From CBDFHB01 sp965250115 (lineage in GTDB: Bacteria; Acidobacteriota; Vicinamibacteria; Marinacidobacterales; SMYC01), in contig CBDFNJ010000002.1 of the NCBI GenBank assembly GCA_965250115.1, positions 2,976,001 through 3,040,000 of the forward strand: 64,000 nucleotides of DNA, given 5' to 3'. Positions 26,812-35,794 of the stretch are shown piece by piece. Below the pieces are notes generated by a model. It was not told the origin of the DNA. It saw only the letters and a program-made list of their open reading frames with translations, and made no database searches. A program made the translations under genes and the position numbers. The first letter of the stretch is position 1. Every line of letters starts with the position of its first letter.

Positions 26812-27318
26812 ATGATGCAATCGATGACGCGCACCCGACATCTCCTCAATCTCACCATCGGCTCCGCTTTCGGACTCGGCCTCGCTCCCATCGCCCCTGG
26901 CAGCTTCGGAGCGCTCCTGGGCGTCGGTTTCCACATTCTCGTCGCGCTCTACCTTCCGCTCGGCGCGCAGATCCCCGCGCTCGTCGTCGGGCTCCTCCTC
27001 GTCTCCGCGGCCAACAACTGGCTCACGCCGTGGGCGGTTGACTACTGGAAGGACGAGGACCCCGGCCATTTCGTGCTCGACGAAGTCGCAGGATACCTCG
27101 TGGTGCCGATCCTCTTTCGAGGCGGCACGCTCTTCGAAGTCGCGCTGTGGGGCTTTCTTCTGTTCCGCATTTTCGATATCGTCAAGATACCGCCGGCCAG
27201 ACAGATCGACCGCCATTGGCACGGCAAATGGGGCATCCTCCTCGACGATATCGTCAGTGGCACCTATGCCGCTCTAGCTCTCTACGCCCTCGCCTGGCTC
27301 GGGGTCATAACCGCCTAG
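26812..27318 (+). CDS. pgpA: Phosphatidylglycerophosphatase A
   Basis: About 168 aa. GLGLAPIAPGSFGALLG, then DPGHFVLDEVAGYLV and FRIFDIVKIPPARQIDR, are the three signature blocks of PgpA; the final one ends GIxxDDIxxGxY (GILLDDIVSGTYAA). Several hydrophobic helices are present. It removes phosphate from phosphatidylglycerol phosphate to make phosphatidylglycerol at the inner membrane. Candidate starts are TTG 26788 and ATG 26812, 26815 and 26824. No strong ribosome site decides between them; I use 26812. It follows the broken yqhA gene by 45 bases. Confidence 0.9.
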   Translation: MMQSMTRTRHLLNLTIGSAFGLGLAPIAPGSFGALLGVGFHILVALYLPLGAQIPALVVGLLLVSAANNWLTPWAVDYWKDEDPGHFVLDEVAGYLVVPILFRGGTLFEVALWGFLLFRIFDIVKIPPARQIDRHWHGKWGILLDDIVSGTYAALALYALAWLGVITA

Positions 27319-27399
27319 GCTCGGCTAGACCGCCTCTTTCCCGATTGCTACACTGATCTAAACCAAACAACTTTATCTCTCACAACCCGTCGAGGATCC

Positions 27400-29364
27400 G
27401 TGGTGTCTGACGCCATTACATTCAGGCAGCGGTGGCGCTACCGAGTCGATACCTTTCTCGCCAAAGGAAGCTCCGCGCTCTTCATCTCCCTCGTGCTCGC
27501 CTTCGGTGCCGCGATTCTGCTGATCGCCGCCCTCAGACTGATTTTCAATTTGCTCGTCCCGAACACCGAGTACAGCTTGGCCCAACAGGTCTGGGTCATC
27601 TTTCTCCAGCCCACCGACCCGGGCAATATGAGCCAGGACAACGACTCTCCCACGATCGTCAAGACCGCTGCCGTCGTAGCAGGGCTGACCGGTGTGGTCA
27701 TCTTTTCGGCTCTCATCGCACTTCTCACCACCGCACTCGATCAGGCCATCGCGCACTTGAAACGAGGCCATAGCCAGGTATTGGAAGAGGGACATAGTCT
27801 CGTCCTCGGTTGGAGCCCCCGGGTCATCGAGATTCTCCGTGAGCTCGTCGAAGCGAACGAGAGCGAAGCCGACCCCGTCGTCGTCATTCTCTCGGAGCAG
27901 AGCAAGGAAGATATGGACGAGTACCTGCGTACCAACTTCACCGACCGACGCAATACGCGGCTCGTGACGCGGAGCGGAGCGACCGCTTCGGTGCAGGCTC
28001 TCACACGCGTCAGCGCGGGAGACGCCAAATCCGCCATCGTCCTGGCCGCTTGCAATCCCGCCGCCAGCCTCCAAATCAAACTAGCGAGCGACGCCATGGT
28101 GATCAAGACGGTCTTGGCCCTCGAGTCCCGCATGGAGGATCGCGTGGATTTCACCATCGTTGCGGAGGTGTTTACGGATCGGAATCGCCAGGTCGTCAAG
28201 GACATCGCACCCGAGAGCGTTTCCGTCATTGACGCGGAGGAGATCTTGGCCAAGATCATGGTCCAAACGTCGAGAACGAGCGGATTGGCGGTCGTTTACT
28301 CGGAGCTTTTCAGCTTCGAGGGCTGTGAGATGTACTTTCACAACGATCCTCGCTGGAAGGGCGTGCGATTTGACCGTCTCCAGTACCACTTTCCCGACGG
28401 CGTCCCTATCGGCATTCGGAACGCCGAGGGTGAGATCGTGATTCGTCCTGGGCTGGATGTGGTTCTCGACGAGGACGACGAGGTCCTCATCATCGCCGAG
28501 GACGATTCGACCATCGAGTATCGACCGCAGCCCGTGATGATTCCCAAGGCCCGCAATGTCCCCGACCGCCGCATCCAACAACGCATCGAAAGGCAGCTCC
28601 TCTTGGGATGGAGCTACAAGGCACCGATCATCATTCAAGAGTACGCCGACTACGTTCTCGAGGGCTCCGAGGTCGACGTGATGGTGAAGGATCCTCCGCC
28701 CAAGCTTCAGGAGACGATCCAGGAGCTCGATGGCAAGAGCGAAAACGTGCGGGTACGACTCATCGACCAGGATCCCCTCGTCTGTGAAGATCTCGAGGCC
28801 ATGAACCCATTTTCTTACAACAACGTCATCATTCTCCCCCAGAAACCGACCATGGACATCGATCCGGAGCGGATCGACTCCGAGACCATCGTGGTCCTCC
28901 TTCATCTGCGAAAGCTGCTCAAAGAGCTTCGGGATACTGGAAGTGAGGTGGAGACGAAACTCATTACCGAAGTGCTCGACTCGAGCAACCGGGAGCTCGT
29001 CTCCCACGCGGGCGTGAACGACTTCATCATCTCGAACCGCATGGTCTCGATGATTTTCGCGCAGATCAGCGAAGAGGCCGACATCCAGCGCGTCTATGAC
29101 AATCTCTTCGCCGAGGAGGGCTCGGAAATCTACGTCAAGCCGACGAGCCTCTACTTCGACGAGCTGCCCGTGACCTGCCGCTTCGGAGATCTAATGCGCG
29201 TAGCACAGAAACGAGACGAGGAAATCTGTATCGGATTCAAGCTGAAAGCTCTCGAGAACGATGGCGAGGCCAATTATAGTGTTAAACTGATCCCTCCCAA
29301 AGATGAAGAAGTCACTCTCGGCGAAGGCGACGGGCTCGTGGTCGTCTCCGAGGACGACCGCTGA
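27400..29364 (+). CDS. CASTOR/POLLUX-like ion channel with RCK/TrkA-N domains
   Basis: 654 aa from GTG 27400 (GAGGA ribosome site just upstream). Two N-terminal helices (ALFISLVLAFGAAILLIAAL, VVAGLTGVVIFSALIALLTT) surround a pore loop region. HSLVLGWSPRVIEILREL and LLLGWSYKAPIIIQEYADYV start two Rossmann-like RCK domains; HxLxLGWSxR is the CASTOR/POLLUX motif. EDDEVLIIAEDDSTIEYRP lies between them. It is likely a potassium or other cation channel gated by a cytoplasmic ligand. The exchanger gene follows within 30 bases, suggesting a shared role in ion homeostasis. Confidence 0.85.
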   Translation: MVSDAITFRQRWRYRVDTFLAKGSSALFISLVLAFGAAILLIAALRLIFNLLVPNTEYSLAQQVWVIFLQPTDPGNMSQDNDSPTIVKTAAVVAGLTGVVIFSALIALLTTALDQAIAHLKRGHSQVLEEGHSLVLGWSPRVIEILRELVEANESEADPVVVILSEQSKEDMDEYLRTNFTDRRNTRLVTRSGATASVQALTRVSAGDAKSAIVLAACNPAASLQIKLASDAMVIKTVLALESRMEDRVDFTIVAEVFTDRNRQVVKDIAPESVSVIDAEEILAKIMVQTSRTSGLAVVYSELFSFEGCEMYFHNDPRWKGVRFDRLQYHFPDGVPIGIRNAEGEIVIRPGLDVVLDEDDEVLIIAEDDSTIEYRPQPVMIPKARNVPDRRIQQRIERQLLLGWSYKAPIIIQEYADYVLEGSEVDVMVKDPPPKLQETIQELDGKSENVRVRLIDQDPLVCEDLEAMNPFSYNNVIILPQKPTMDIDPERIDSETIVVLLHLRKLLKELRDTGSEVETKLITEVLDSSNRELVSHAGVNDFIISNRMVSMIFAQISEEADIQRVYDNLFAEEGSEIYVKPTSLYFDELPVTCRFGDLMRVAQKRDEEICIGFKLKALENDGEANYSVKLIPPKDEEVTLGEGDGLVVVSEDDR

Positions 29365-29391
29365 CATTCACGCCATTTGACGCCGCCTTCA

Positions 29392-30540
29392 ATGCACATC
29401 GAGCAACTACTTTTTTCTCTTTTCCTCGTTGCGCTCTGCTCGGTCGTCATAAAGTACGCGAGTGACAGCTTCGAAAACGCGTCGGGGTTTCTCGGCCGCC
29501 ACATGGCGCCGGGCATCAAGGGTGCCACCATCAACGCCATCGGCTCGTCGATGCCCGAGCTCTTGACGACCGCGGTCTTTCTCTTCCTCTACCGGGACCT
29601 CGACGGGTTTTCGGCAGGAGTCGCCACCGCCGCCGGCTCGGCCGTCTTCAACGGACTGATCATCCCGGCGCTTTGCATCTTCGTCGTTGCTGTCTGGGGC
29701 GTGAAGGAGTCGACCGGCACGGTGCGAGTGCGATACATCGAGGTCGATTCGCGTACGATACTTCGTGACGGTGTCTGGCTCGTCATCGGGGAGGTGATGC
29801 TCATCGTCTTTCTCGGAGACACGACGCTCACCTGGGTCGCGGGGCTTCTGCTTCTTCTCTGCTACGCGGGCTACTTCACGCACCTCATGTACCACAACCG
29901 CAAGTACGGCTCGGAGCACGGGTGGGAAGATAGCGCGGAGGAAGACGACGAGGGGGGCTCACCGAGCGGCAAGTTACGCGCGCTCATCACCTTCGACTTC
30001 AAGACGCTGTTCTACGACGGGAAGCCCTTCACGGACGGCCGCGCCTGGGTCGTGCTCGGGGCCTCGGTCGTAGTGCTGGGCGCTGCCTGTATTCTCCTGG
30101 CCGAAGCCGTGATCGAGTCCGCGGAAGCTCTATCGATTCCGACCTACTTCACCGCTGTCGTACTCGCCGCCGCGGCCACGAGCATTCCCGATACCGTACT
30201 TTCGGTTAAGGACGCCCGCAAAGGCCTCTACGATGACGCCGTCTCGAACGCACTCGGCTCCAACATCTTCGATATCGCGGTTTCTTTGGGCCTGCCCCTC
30301 TTCATCTATTCCCTGATTTTCGGTGAGGTCTCGCTCACCGCCGCGACGGGAGCTTCGGGCGCACAAGTCCAGATCCTCCGGATTGTCCTCCTCTGGGTCA
30401 CGGTCGCCGTCATCAGTCTCTTCCTCATGGGACGAAAGGCCGGACTGGTTAAGGCCGCGATCCTCCTTGTCATCTACATCGGGTGGATGACGTGGATCGC
30501 GGATGCCGCCTTCCAGTTGGGAATCTTCGGCACACCCTAG
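29392..30540 (+). CDS. Sodium/calcium exchanger-family membrane protein (CaCA superfamily)
   Basis: About 382 aa from ATG 29392; TTG 29377 is an alternative. It has around ten hydrophobic helices and the two inverted alpha repeats that line the ion site: GATINAIGSSMPELLTTAVF near residue 40, and AAATSIPDTVLSVKDARKG with ALGSNIFDIAVSLGLPLF near residues 260-300. An acidic loop (EDSAEEDDEGGS) separates the halves. It exchanges Na+ or H+ for Ca2+ across the inner membrane. Start close to the channel gene implies co-transcription. Confidence 0.88.
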   Translation: MHIEQLLFSLFLVALCSVVIKYASDSFENASGFLGRHMAPGIKGATINAIGSSMPELLTTAVFLFLYRDLDGFSAGVATAAGSAVFNGLIIPALCIFVVAVWGVKESTGTVRVRYIEVDSRTILRDGVWLVIGEVMLIVFLGDTTLTWVAGLLLLLCYAGYFTHLMYHNRKYGSEHGWEDSAEEDDEGGSPSGKLRALITFDFKTLFYDGKPFTDGRAWVVLGASVVVLGAACILLAEAVIESAEALSIPTYFTAVVLAAAATSIPDTVLSVKDARKGLYDDAVSNALGSNIFDIAVSLGLPLFIYSLIFGEVSLTAATGASGAQVQILRIVLLWVTVAVISLFLMGRKAGLVKAAILLVIYIGWMTWIADAAFQLGIFGTP

Positions 30541-30592
30541 CGACGACGAGGACGGCGTCGCCGGACGCCCTTTTGGGGTTAAACTTCCCACA

Positions 30593-30958
30593 GTGAAACC
30601 CAATATCATCAAGGGAGCCGCCGGGCCCGAGGTCTTTACCAAAGAGCGTTGCTTCATTCTGGAGCGCTGGAACGACGACGCGGATGCCGACGTCTCGATC
30701 GCCCGTGCCCGCGTCCAGCCTGGTGTCAGGACGAGCCTCCATTCTCTCTCCGTTGACGAGCGCTTCCTCGTGACGAGCGGAGAGGGTCGAATGGAGGTAG
30801 AGGGTTTGCCGCCGACACCGGTCGAAAGCGGCGATGTCGTGCTCGTCCCTGCGGGGCGACGACAAAGAGTCACCAACACGGGTGGAGAAGATTTGGTCTT
30901 TCTTTGCATTTGCACGCCTCGATTCGAGCCCCGTCACTATCGCGACGAGGAGGGTTGA
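30593..30958 (+). CDS. Cupin-domain protein
   Basis: 121 aa from GTG 30593. The open frame extends to 30503 but overlaps the exchanger there. TSLHSLSVDERFLVTSGEGRME is cupin motif 1 with the His and Glu positions, and ESGDVVLVPAGRRQRVTNTGG is motif 2. ILERWNDDADADVSIARARV precedes them. It is a small single-domain beta barrel, probably metal binding; the substrate is unknown. The SDR gene starts one base after its TGA. Confidence 0.75.
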   Translation: MKPNIIKGAAGPEVFTKERCFILERWNDDADADVSIARARVQPGVRTSLHSLSVDERFLVTSGEGRMEVEGLPPTPVESGDVVLVPAGRRQRVTNTGGEDLVFLCICTPRFEPRHYRDEEG

Positions 30959-31744
30959 GTGACCCGACTATCCGTATCCGAGCTCTTGAGCCAAACCGGC
31001 AAGGTCGTCGTCGTTACCGGCGCTTCGAAAGGCATCGGCCGATCGATCTCGCGGCGTTTTGCCGAGGCAGGAGCCTCGGTCGCTGTCCACTATCGGGAAG
31101 ACCGGGCCGGCGCCATCCGCGGCGCCGACGAGGCCCGTGCACTCGGAAGCGACGCCGCCGCGGTCACCGCGGACGTCCGCCGTGCGGACGACGTCGCGCG
31201 TCTCTTCGAGGAAGTGACCGAACGACTCGGCGAAGTGGACATCTTGATCAACAACGCCGGCGTCTATCCTCTTCACTCGCTGACGGACGTTTTGGAGCAA
31301 CAGTGGGCCGCCGTGGTCGAGACCAACTTGAGCGGCGTCCACTTGTGCACGCAAGCAGTGGCCCGAAGGCTCATCGGAAGAGGAGCGCCGGGCGCCGTGG
31401 TCAACGTCGCCTCCATCGAGGGTCTTCGACCCGCCTTCATGCACGCCCATTACAATGCCGCCAAGGGAGGTGTACTCGTCTATACGCGCGCCGCCGCACT
31501 CGAGCTCGGCCCCAGCGGTATTCGGGTGAACGCGGTCTCGCCCGGTCTCATCGCGCGAGACGGTATCGAGGACGCTTGGCCGGAAGGCGTCGAGTCTTTT
31601 TGGCAACGCGCCCCATTGGGAGAGCTCGGAAGTCCCGAGGACGTCGCGGATGCTTGTCTCTTTCTAGCCTCCGAGGGCGCGCGATGGATCACCGGTTCCA
31701 ACCTCGTCGTCGATGGAGGGGTGCTCGCCGCCACTGCATTCTGA
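30959..31744 (+). CDS. Short-chain dehydrogenase/reductase
   Basis: 261 aa from GTG 30959. VVVTGASKGIGRSISRRF is the TGxxxGxG cofactor motif. LINNAGVYPLHSLTD is the NNAG motif, VNVASIEGL provides the catalytic Ser and HYNAAKGGVLVYTRA the YxxxK pair. RVNAVSPGLIARDG and WITGSNLVVDGGV are typical C-terminal blocks. It reduces or oxidises an alcohol/ketone with NAD(P)H; the substrate is not visible. Adjacent to the cupin gene with no gap, so it is translated from the same mRNA. Confidence 0.88.
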   Translation: MTRLSVSELLSQTGKVVVVTGASKGIGRSISRRFAEAGASVAVHYREDRAGAIRGADEARALGSDAAAVTADVRRADDVARLFEEVTERLGEVDILINNAGVYPLHSLTDVLEQQWAAVVETNLSGVHLCTQAVARRLIGRGAPGAVVNVASIEGLRPAFMHAHYNAAKGGVLVYTRAAALELGPSGIRVNAVSPGLIARDGIEDAWPEGVESFWQRAPLGELGSPEDVADACLFLASEGARWITGSNLVVDGGVLAATAF

Positions 31745-31765
31745 TCAACCCTTTCGAGAAAAACA

Positions 31766-31794
31766 TTGACAAACGATCGGAGGCGATCTATATC
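31766..31794 (+). promoter_or_regulatory. Strong sigma-70 promoter candidate
   Basis: TTGACA at 31766-31771, a 17-base spacer and TATATC at 31789-31794. This is the best consensus match I see in the window. Transcription should begin near 31801, at the start of the structured region that follows. Confidence 0.65.
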
Positions 31795-31800
31795 AACTGT

Positions 31801-32045
31801 ATCGAAGCCGTCCAAGCGGCTTTGAGGAGGGAGGTCAATTATTTTGATAACTCCGCCGGACCATCGAGGACCCTCTGAGGGCTGCGCAGAAGCGCGGCAC
31901 TCTTCGAGCCCGAGAGGGTCATCGCGTACAAGGGCTTTTTGAGGACTCCGCGCAAGACGCCCGTCGGCCTGCGTAGAACGCAAGGTATCGGGGCCCCGAG
32001 CCCGAGAGGCTCTCAGGAGTACCCCGAAGCCCAGCATCTGATACA
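31801..32045 (+). ncRNA. Candidate structured non-coding RNA (class unknown, 6S-like length and end closure)
   Basis: No convincing gene lies between the SDR and DUF4870 genes, but the sequence folds strongly. GGCUUUGAGG (31818-31827) pairs with CCCCGAAGCC (32022-32031) in 9 of 10 positions, closing about 214 nt end to end. Inside are an 8-bp stem (31869-31876 with 31913-31920), a nested 5-bp stem (31879-31883 with 31907-31911), a GCGC-AGAA-GCGC hairpin (31884-31895) and a UGCGU-AGA-ACGCA hairpin (31970-31982). A near-consensus promoter sits just upstream. It could be a 6S-like RNA, another small RNA, or a long leader of the DUF4870 gene. Confidence 0.5.
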
Positions 32046-32054
32046 CTCTTTTTC

Positions 32055-32423
32055 ATGACCGAGAACGATAGCGCACCCGCCGTTTCCAAAGACGCTCGCA
32101 CTTGGGTGATGCTCTGTCACTTGAGCGCGCTCGTGGGACTCCTGGGCAACGGCATCGGCTTTCTGCTCGGACCACTCGTCGTTTGGCTCGTGAAGAAAAA
32201 CGACGACCCCTTTATCGACGAGCAGGGCAAAGAAGCCGTGAACTTTCAGCTCACGATGTTTCTCGCCGCCCTCGTGTCAGGAATTCTGATCTTCGTGATC
32301 ATTGGTGTCTTTTTGTTATTCGTCGTGGCGATCTTCGCGACGGTGCTCTCGATCATCGGAGCGATCAAGGCAAGCGAGGGAGAGCACTTCAAGTACCCCT
32401 TCGCGCTTCGTCTGGTCAAATAG
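32055..32423 (+). CDS. DUF4870-family (Tic20-like) membrane protein
   Basis: 122 aa. DARTWVMLCHLSALVGLL, then GIGFLLGPLVVWLVKKNDDPFIDEQGKEAVNFQLT, is the DUF4870 signature, including the DPFIDxQGKEAxNFQ block. Two further hydrophobic helices follow (FLAALVSGILIFVIIGVFLL and an AIFATVLSIIGAIKA helix), and the protein ends FKYPFALRLVK. Small inner-membrane protein of unknown role. The 3' end overlaps the convergent aat gene by 8 bases. Confidence 0.9.
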   Translation: MTENDSAPAVSKDARTWVMLCHLSALVGLLGNGIGFLLGPLVVWLVKKNDDPFIDEQGKEAVNFQLTMFLAALVSGILIFVIIGVFLLFVVAIFATVLSIIGAIKASEGEHFKYPFALRLVK

Positions 32424-33114
32424 AAGGATCCGAGAACGACCAACGGCCTCGACGCGTCGGACGTTCGAGCGCTTCCGCGAGCGCATCGAGATAGCGTTCG
32501 CGGGGCCAATTCTCGGCGCCGAAGCGCGCCAAGTGATCCGTCTCGACCTGGCAGTCGATGAGCGTGTTTCCCCAGCGCGCTAGTTGATCGACGAGTGCGA
32601 CGAGAGCCACCTTGGAGGCGTGGTCCTCGTGTGCGAACATCGACTCGCCGAAGAAGGCCGACCCGAGCGAAACGCCGTAGAGTCCACCGACGAGCTCCCC
32701 TCGAGCCCAGGCCTCGGCCGAGTGCGCAAACCCCAGTGCGTGAAGCTCCTCGTAAGCCTGCTTCATTTCGGAAGTGATCCAGGTCCCTCCCTGCGTTGGA
32801 CGAGGCGTCGCTCCACAGGCGTCGATCACCTCGCCGAAGGCTAGGTCCAGAGTGACCTCGAATCGCTGCGCCCGCACGACGCGGCGCAGGCTGCGTGGTA
32901 CTCGAAACTGAGGCGGTGTGAGCACGAAGCGGGGATCGGGCGAGTGCCACAAAATGGGCTCTCCTTCGGAGTACCAGGGGAAGATGCCCTCCGCGTAGGC
33001 GCGCAGGAGACGCTCGGAGCTCAGGTCACCGCCGACGGCGAGGAGACCATTCTCGGCATGGTCGACGGGCGGAAACGCCACCTCATCGCCGAGCAGGTAG
33101 ACGGGCATGGTCAC
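32416..33114 (-). CDS. aat: Leucyl/phenylalanyl-tRNA--protein transferase
   Basis: 232 aa. VAFPPVDHAENGLLAVGGDLS, EGIFPWYSEGEPILWHSPDPR, GGTWITSEMKQAYEELHALG and SAFFGESMFAHEDHASKVAL are the conserved blocks of Aat. The enzyme adds Leu or Phe from tRNA to proteins with N-terminal Lys or Arg, making N-degrons that ClpS delivers to ClpAP. clpA and clpS lie just upstream on the same strand, so the whole N-degron branch is clustered here. Confidence 0.93.
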   Translation of the reverse strand: MTMPVYLLGDEVAFPPVDHAENGLLAVGGDLSSERLLRAYAEGIFPWYSEGEPILWHSPDPRFVLTPPQFRVPRSLRRVVRAQRFEVTLDLAFGEVIDACGATPRPTQGGTWITSEMKQAYEELHALGFAHSAEAWARGELVGGLYGVSLGSAFFGESMFAHEDHASKVALVALVDQLARWGNTLIDCQVETDHLARFGAENWPRERYLDALAEALERPTRRGRWSFSDPSI

Positions 33115-33146
33115 TCTACGGCTGCACCCTGCGATGCGCTGGAAAA

Positions 33147-35462
33147 CTAGGCTTTCGCTCGCTCTGAAGGCTCCTTTGACGCGGGTTCTTCGGGTGGCTC
33201 GACGTCGAACGTGAGTTTCTCACCGTCGAATCCGATCGTCACTGTCCCACCGTGCTCGAGCTTCCCAAAGAGTATCTCGTCGGTCAGAGGATCCCGCACC
33301 TCCGCCTGGATGAGCCGGGCGAGGGGTCTCGCCCCGTATTTGGGATCGTATCCCTTCTTGGCAAGATAGCTCGTCGCTTCGGGCAACAGCGTAAAGGCCA
33401 CCCGTTGCTCGCGAAGCTGAGCCTCAAGCTCCAGGATAAACTTCTCGACGATGGTTTCCATGACTTCCTCGCTCAGAGTGTCGAAGCCCACGACGGCGTC
33501 GAGCCGATTGCGGAACTCTGGGCTGAACAGTTTCTCGATCGCCCTCTTCCCCCGAGACGGCGCCTCCTTGACCTGGTCGCTGCCGAAGCCGATGCCTTCG
33601 GCGCTCATCTCGCGTGAGCCCGCGTTCGAGGTCATGATCAGAATCGCTTGACGGAAATCCGCCTTGCGACCGGTATTGTCGGTCAGGGTCGCGTGATCCA
33701 TGACCTGCAACAAGATGTTGAACAGGTCCATATGGGCTTTTTCAATCTCGTCGAGAAGCACTACGCAGTAAGGGTGCTGGCGCACCGCATCGACGAGCAG
33801 ACCCCCTTGATCGAAGCCGACGTAGCCCGGCGGCGCTCCGATAAGGCGCGCCACGGCGTGTTTCTCCATGTACTCGCTCATGTCGAAGCGAATGAACTCG
33901 TTGCCCAGGTGGCGGGCGAGCTGGCGGGCGAGCTCCGTCTTCCCCACTCCCGTCGGGCCGGTGAAGAGAAAACACCCGGCGGGATGATCCGGTTGCCCGA
34001 GGCCTGCTCGGGCGCGTCGGATCGCGCGGGCGACGATCTCGACCGCGGCTGCCTGTCCGAAAACGACGCGCTTGAGCGAATCGTCGAGGCTGCGCAGCCG
34101 CTCTTTGTCGGAGACGGAGGCTTGTTTTTCCGGAATCCGCGCGATGCGCGCGACGATGCGCTCGATCTCGGCGACGTCGACTTTCGCCCGCGCCTCTTCG
34201 GGTCCGTCCTTGGCCGTCTTTCGGTTCAGGCGAAGCATGGCGCCCGCCTCGTCGATCACGTCGACGGCGCTGTCGGGCAGACAGTGCTCTCTCAAGTGAC
34301 GCTGGGCGAGACGCACGGCGGACTCGAGTGCAGCCTTTTCGTAAACGACCTCGTGATGATCCTCGTATCGCGAACGGAGCCCCTCGAGGATCCTGACCGC
34401 GTCCTCGAACGAAGGTTCGTCGACGGCGATCTTCTGGAGTCTTCGATGAAGGGCCCGATCTTTTTCGAGGTGCTTGAACTCGTCAAACGTCGTCGAGCCC
34501 ACGAGGCGCACTTTGCCTTCGGTCAGAATGGGCTTCACGAGATTCGCAAGATCCATCGTACCGCCCGAGGTTGCGCCGGCACCCACCATGGTGTGGAGCT
34601 CGTCGATGAAGAGAATCGGCTTGTCTCGCTTGTCGAGCGCGGCCATGACGGCTTTGAACCGCTCCTCGAAGTCACCCCGATAGCGGGTGCCCGCTAGAAG
34701 CGCGCCCGAGTCGAGCGCGAAGATTTCCGCTCCCTTGAGAATCTCGGGCACGTCATCCGACACGAGCCTCTGGGCCAATCCTTCGACGAGAGCCGTTTTC
34801 CCCACTCCGGCGTCTCCGACGAAGACGGGATTGTTCTTCCGGCGGCGACACAGCACCTCTAGGGCACGCCGCATCTCGGCGTCTCTGCCGATGAGAGGGT
34901 CGAGCACGCCGGCCTTGGCGCGATCGGTGAGATTGGAGGTGAAGGCCGACAAGGGGTCGGATAGGCCTCGGGGCGCCTCTTCGTCACCGTCACCGGCGGG
35001 AGCCGCGTCTCCTCCGCTCGGCACCTGCGGAACCTTGGTAATCCCGTGAGAGATGAAATTCAAGATATCGAGGCGGGTGACGCCCTGCCTGTCGAGAAGT
35101 TTCGCGGCGTAGGAGCGACTCTCCTGCAACAGCGCCGCGAGCGCGTCTCCGATATCCGCTTCGCTCTTTCCCGAGCTCTGGACGTGTAGAACCGTTTTCT
35201 GAAGCGTGCGTTGGAACGCAATAGTCTGGATCGGCTCGTCGTCGGAGTCCTTGGCGAAAAGCTCGATGGACTCTTCGAGGTAGCGCTTGAGCTCCCCTCG
35301 AAGGTACTCGAGGTCGACACCGCAGGCGACAAGGACCTCCTCGCCCTTCGGATCGTGGGCGATGGCGAAGAGCAGGTGCTCTAGCGTCAGATGGGCGTGC
35401 CGTCTCGAGTCCGCCTCTCGAAAGGCGACGCTCAACACCATTTCTAGATTCGTCGTAAACAT
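33147..35462 (-). CDS. clpA: ATP-dependent Clp protease ATP-binding subunit ClpA
   Basis: 771 aa. The N-domain (about 1-150; LEHLLFAIAHD and RSYAAKLLDRQGVTRLDIL) binds ClpS. AAA1 has Walker A GDAGVGKTALVEGLA and Walker B ILFIDELHTMVGAGA. AAA2 has GPTGVGKTELARQLA and VVLLDEIEKAHMDLFNILLQ. No ClpB-type long middle domain is seen, and IGF-loop residues (GIGFG) that dock ClpP are present around residue 625. It unfolds substrates and feeds them to ClpP. It starts 12 bases after clpS. Confidence 0.95.
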   Translation of the reverse strand: MFTTNLEMVLSVAFREADSRRHAHLTLEHLLFAIAHDPKGEEVLVACGVDLEYLRGELKRYLEESIELFAKDSDDEPIQTIAFQRTLQKTVLHVQSSGKSEADIGDALAALLQESRSYAAKLLDRQGVTRLDILNFISHGITKVPQVPSGGDAAPAGDGDEEAPRGLSDPLSAFTSNLTDRAKAGVLDPLIGRDAEMRRALEVLCRRRKNNPVFVGDAGVGKTALVEGLAQRLVSDDVPEILKGAEIFALDSGALLAGTRYRGDFEERFKAVMAALDKRDKPILFIDELHTMVGAGATSGGTMDLANLVKPILTEGKVRLVGSTTFDEFKHLEKDRALHRRLQKIAVDEPSFEDAVRILEGLRSRYEDHHEVVYEKAALESAVRLAQRHLREHCLPDSAVDVIDEAGAMLRLNRKTAKDGPEEARAKVDVAEIERIVARIARIPEKQASVSDKERLRSLDDSLKRVVFGQAAAVEIVARAIRRARAGLGQPDHPAGCFLFTGPTGVGKTELARQLARHLGNEFIRFDMSEYMEKHAVARLIGAPPGYVGFDQGGLLVDAVRQHPYCVVLLDEIEKAHMDLFNILLQVMDHATLTDNTGRKADFRQAILIMTSNAGSREMSAEGIGFGSDQVKEAPSRGKRAIEKLFSPEFRNRLDAVVGFDTLSEEVMETIVEKFILELEAQLREQRVAFTLLPEATSYLAKKGYDPKYGARPLARLIQAEVRDPLTDEILFGKLEHGGTVTIGFDGEKLTFDVEPPEEPASKEPSERAKA

Positions 35463-35474
35463 TTGGGCTCTTGG

Positions 35475-35789
35475 TTACTCCGGTTCCATACTACAACGGA
35501 GCGGGTGTCCCGCTTCCTTCGCGTAGTCATGAGCGAGGGCGACTTTGGTCTCCGCGACCTCGTAGGCGTAGACGCCCGCGATACCCGCGCCGCGCGTATG
35601 CACGTGCATCATGACGCGGTAAGCTTCGGCCGGCGACTTCTTGAAAATGGACTCCAGGACGATGATGACGAAGTCCATCGTCGTATAGTCGTCGTTATGA
35701 AGGATGACCTTGTAGAGCTTGGGCTTGTCCGTCTTCTGGCGAGTCTTCTCCAGGACCTCGCCCTGCCGCTGCTTGTCGCGCTCTGTCAT
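35475..35789 (-). CDS. clpS: ATP-dependent Clp protease adaptor ClpS
   Basis: 104 aa. KLYKVILHNDDYTTMDFVI is the N-degron-binding core with the Asp-Asp pair, and VMMHVHTRGAGIAGVYAYEVAETK is the ClpA-docking face. It presents proteins with Leu, Phe, Trp or Tyr N-termini to ClpAP. It lies directly upstream of clpA, the standard order. Confidence 0.95.
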   Translation of the reverse strand: MTERDKQRQGEVLEKTRQKTDKPKLYKVILHNDDYTTMDFVIIVLESIFKKSPAEAYRVMMHVHTRGAGIAGVYAYEVAETKVALAHDYAKEAGHPLRCSMEPE

Positions 35790-35794
35790 CTTCC

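Noticed and set aside
31850..31948. 32-codon TTG-start ORF after AGGAGGGAGGT in the structured RNA region
   Set aside because: The ribosome-site-like purines take part in the proposed RNA pairing, and the peptide (MITPPDHRGPSEGC...) has no protein-like features.
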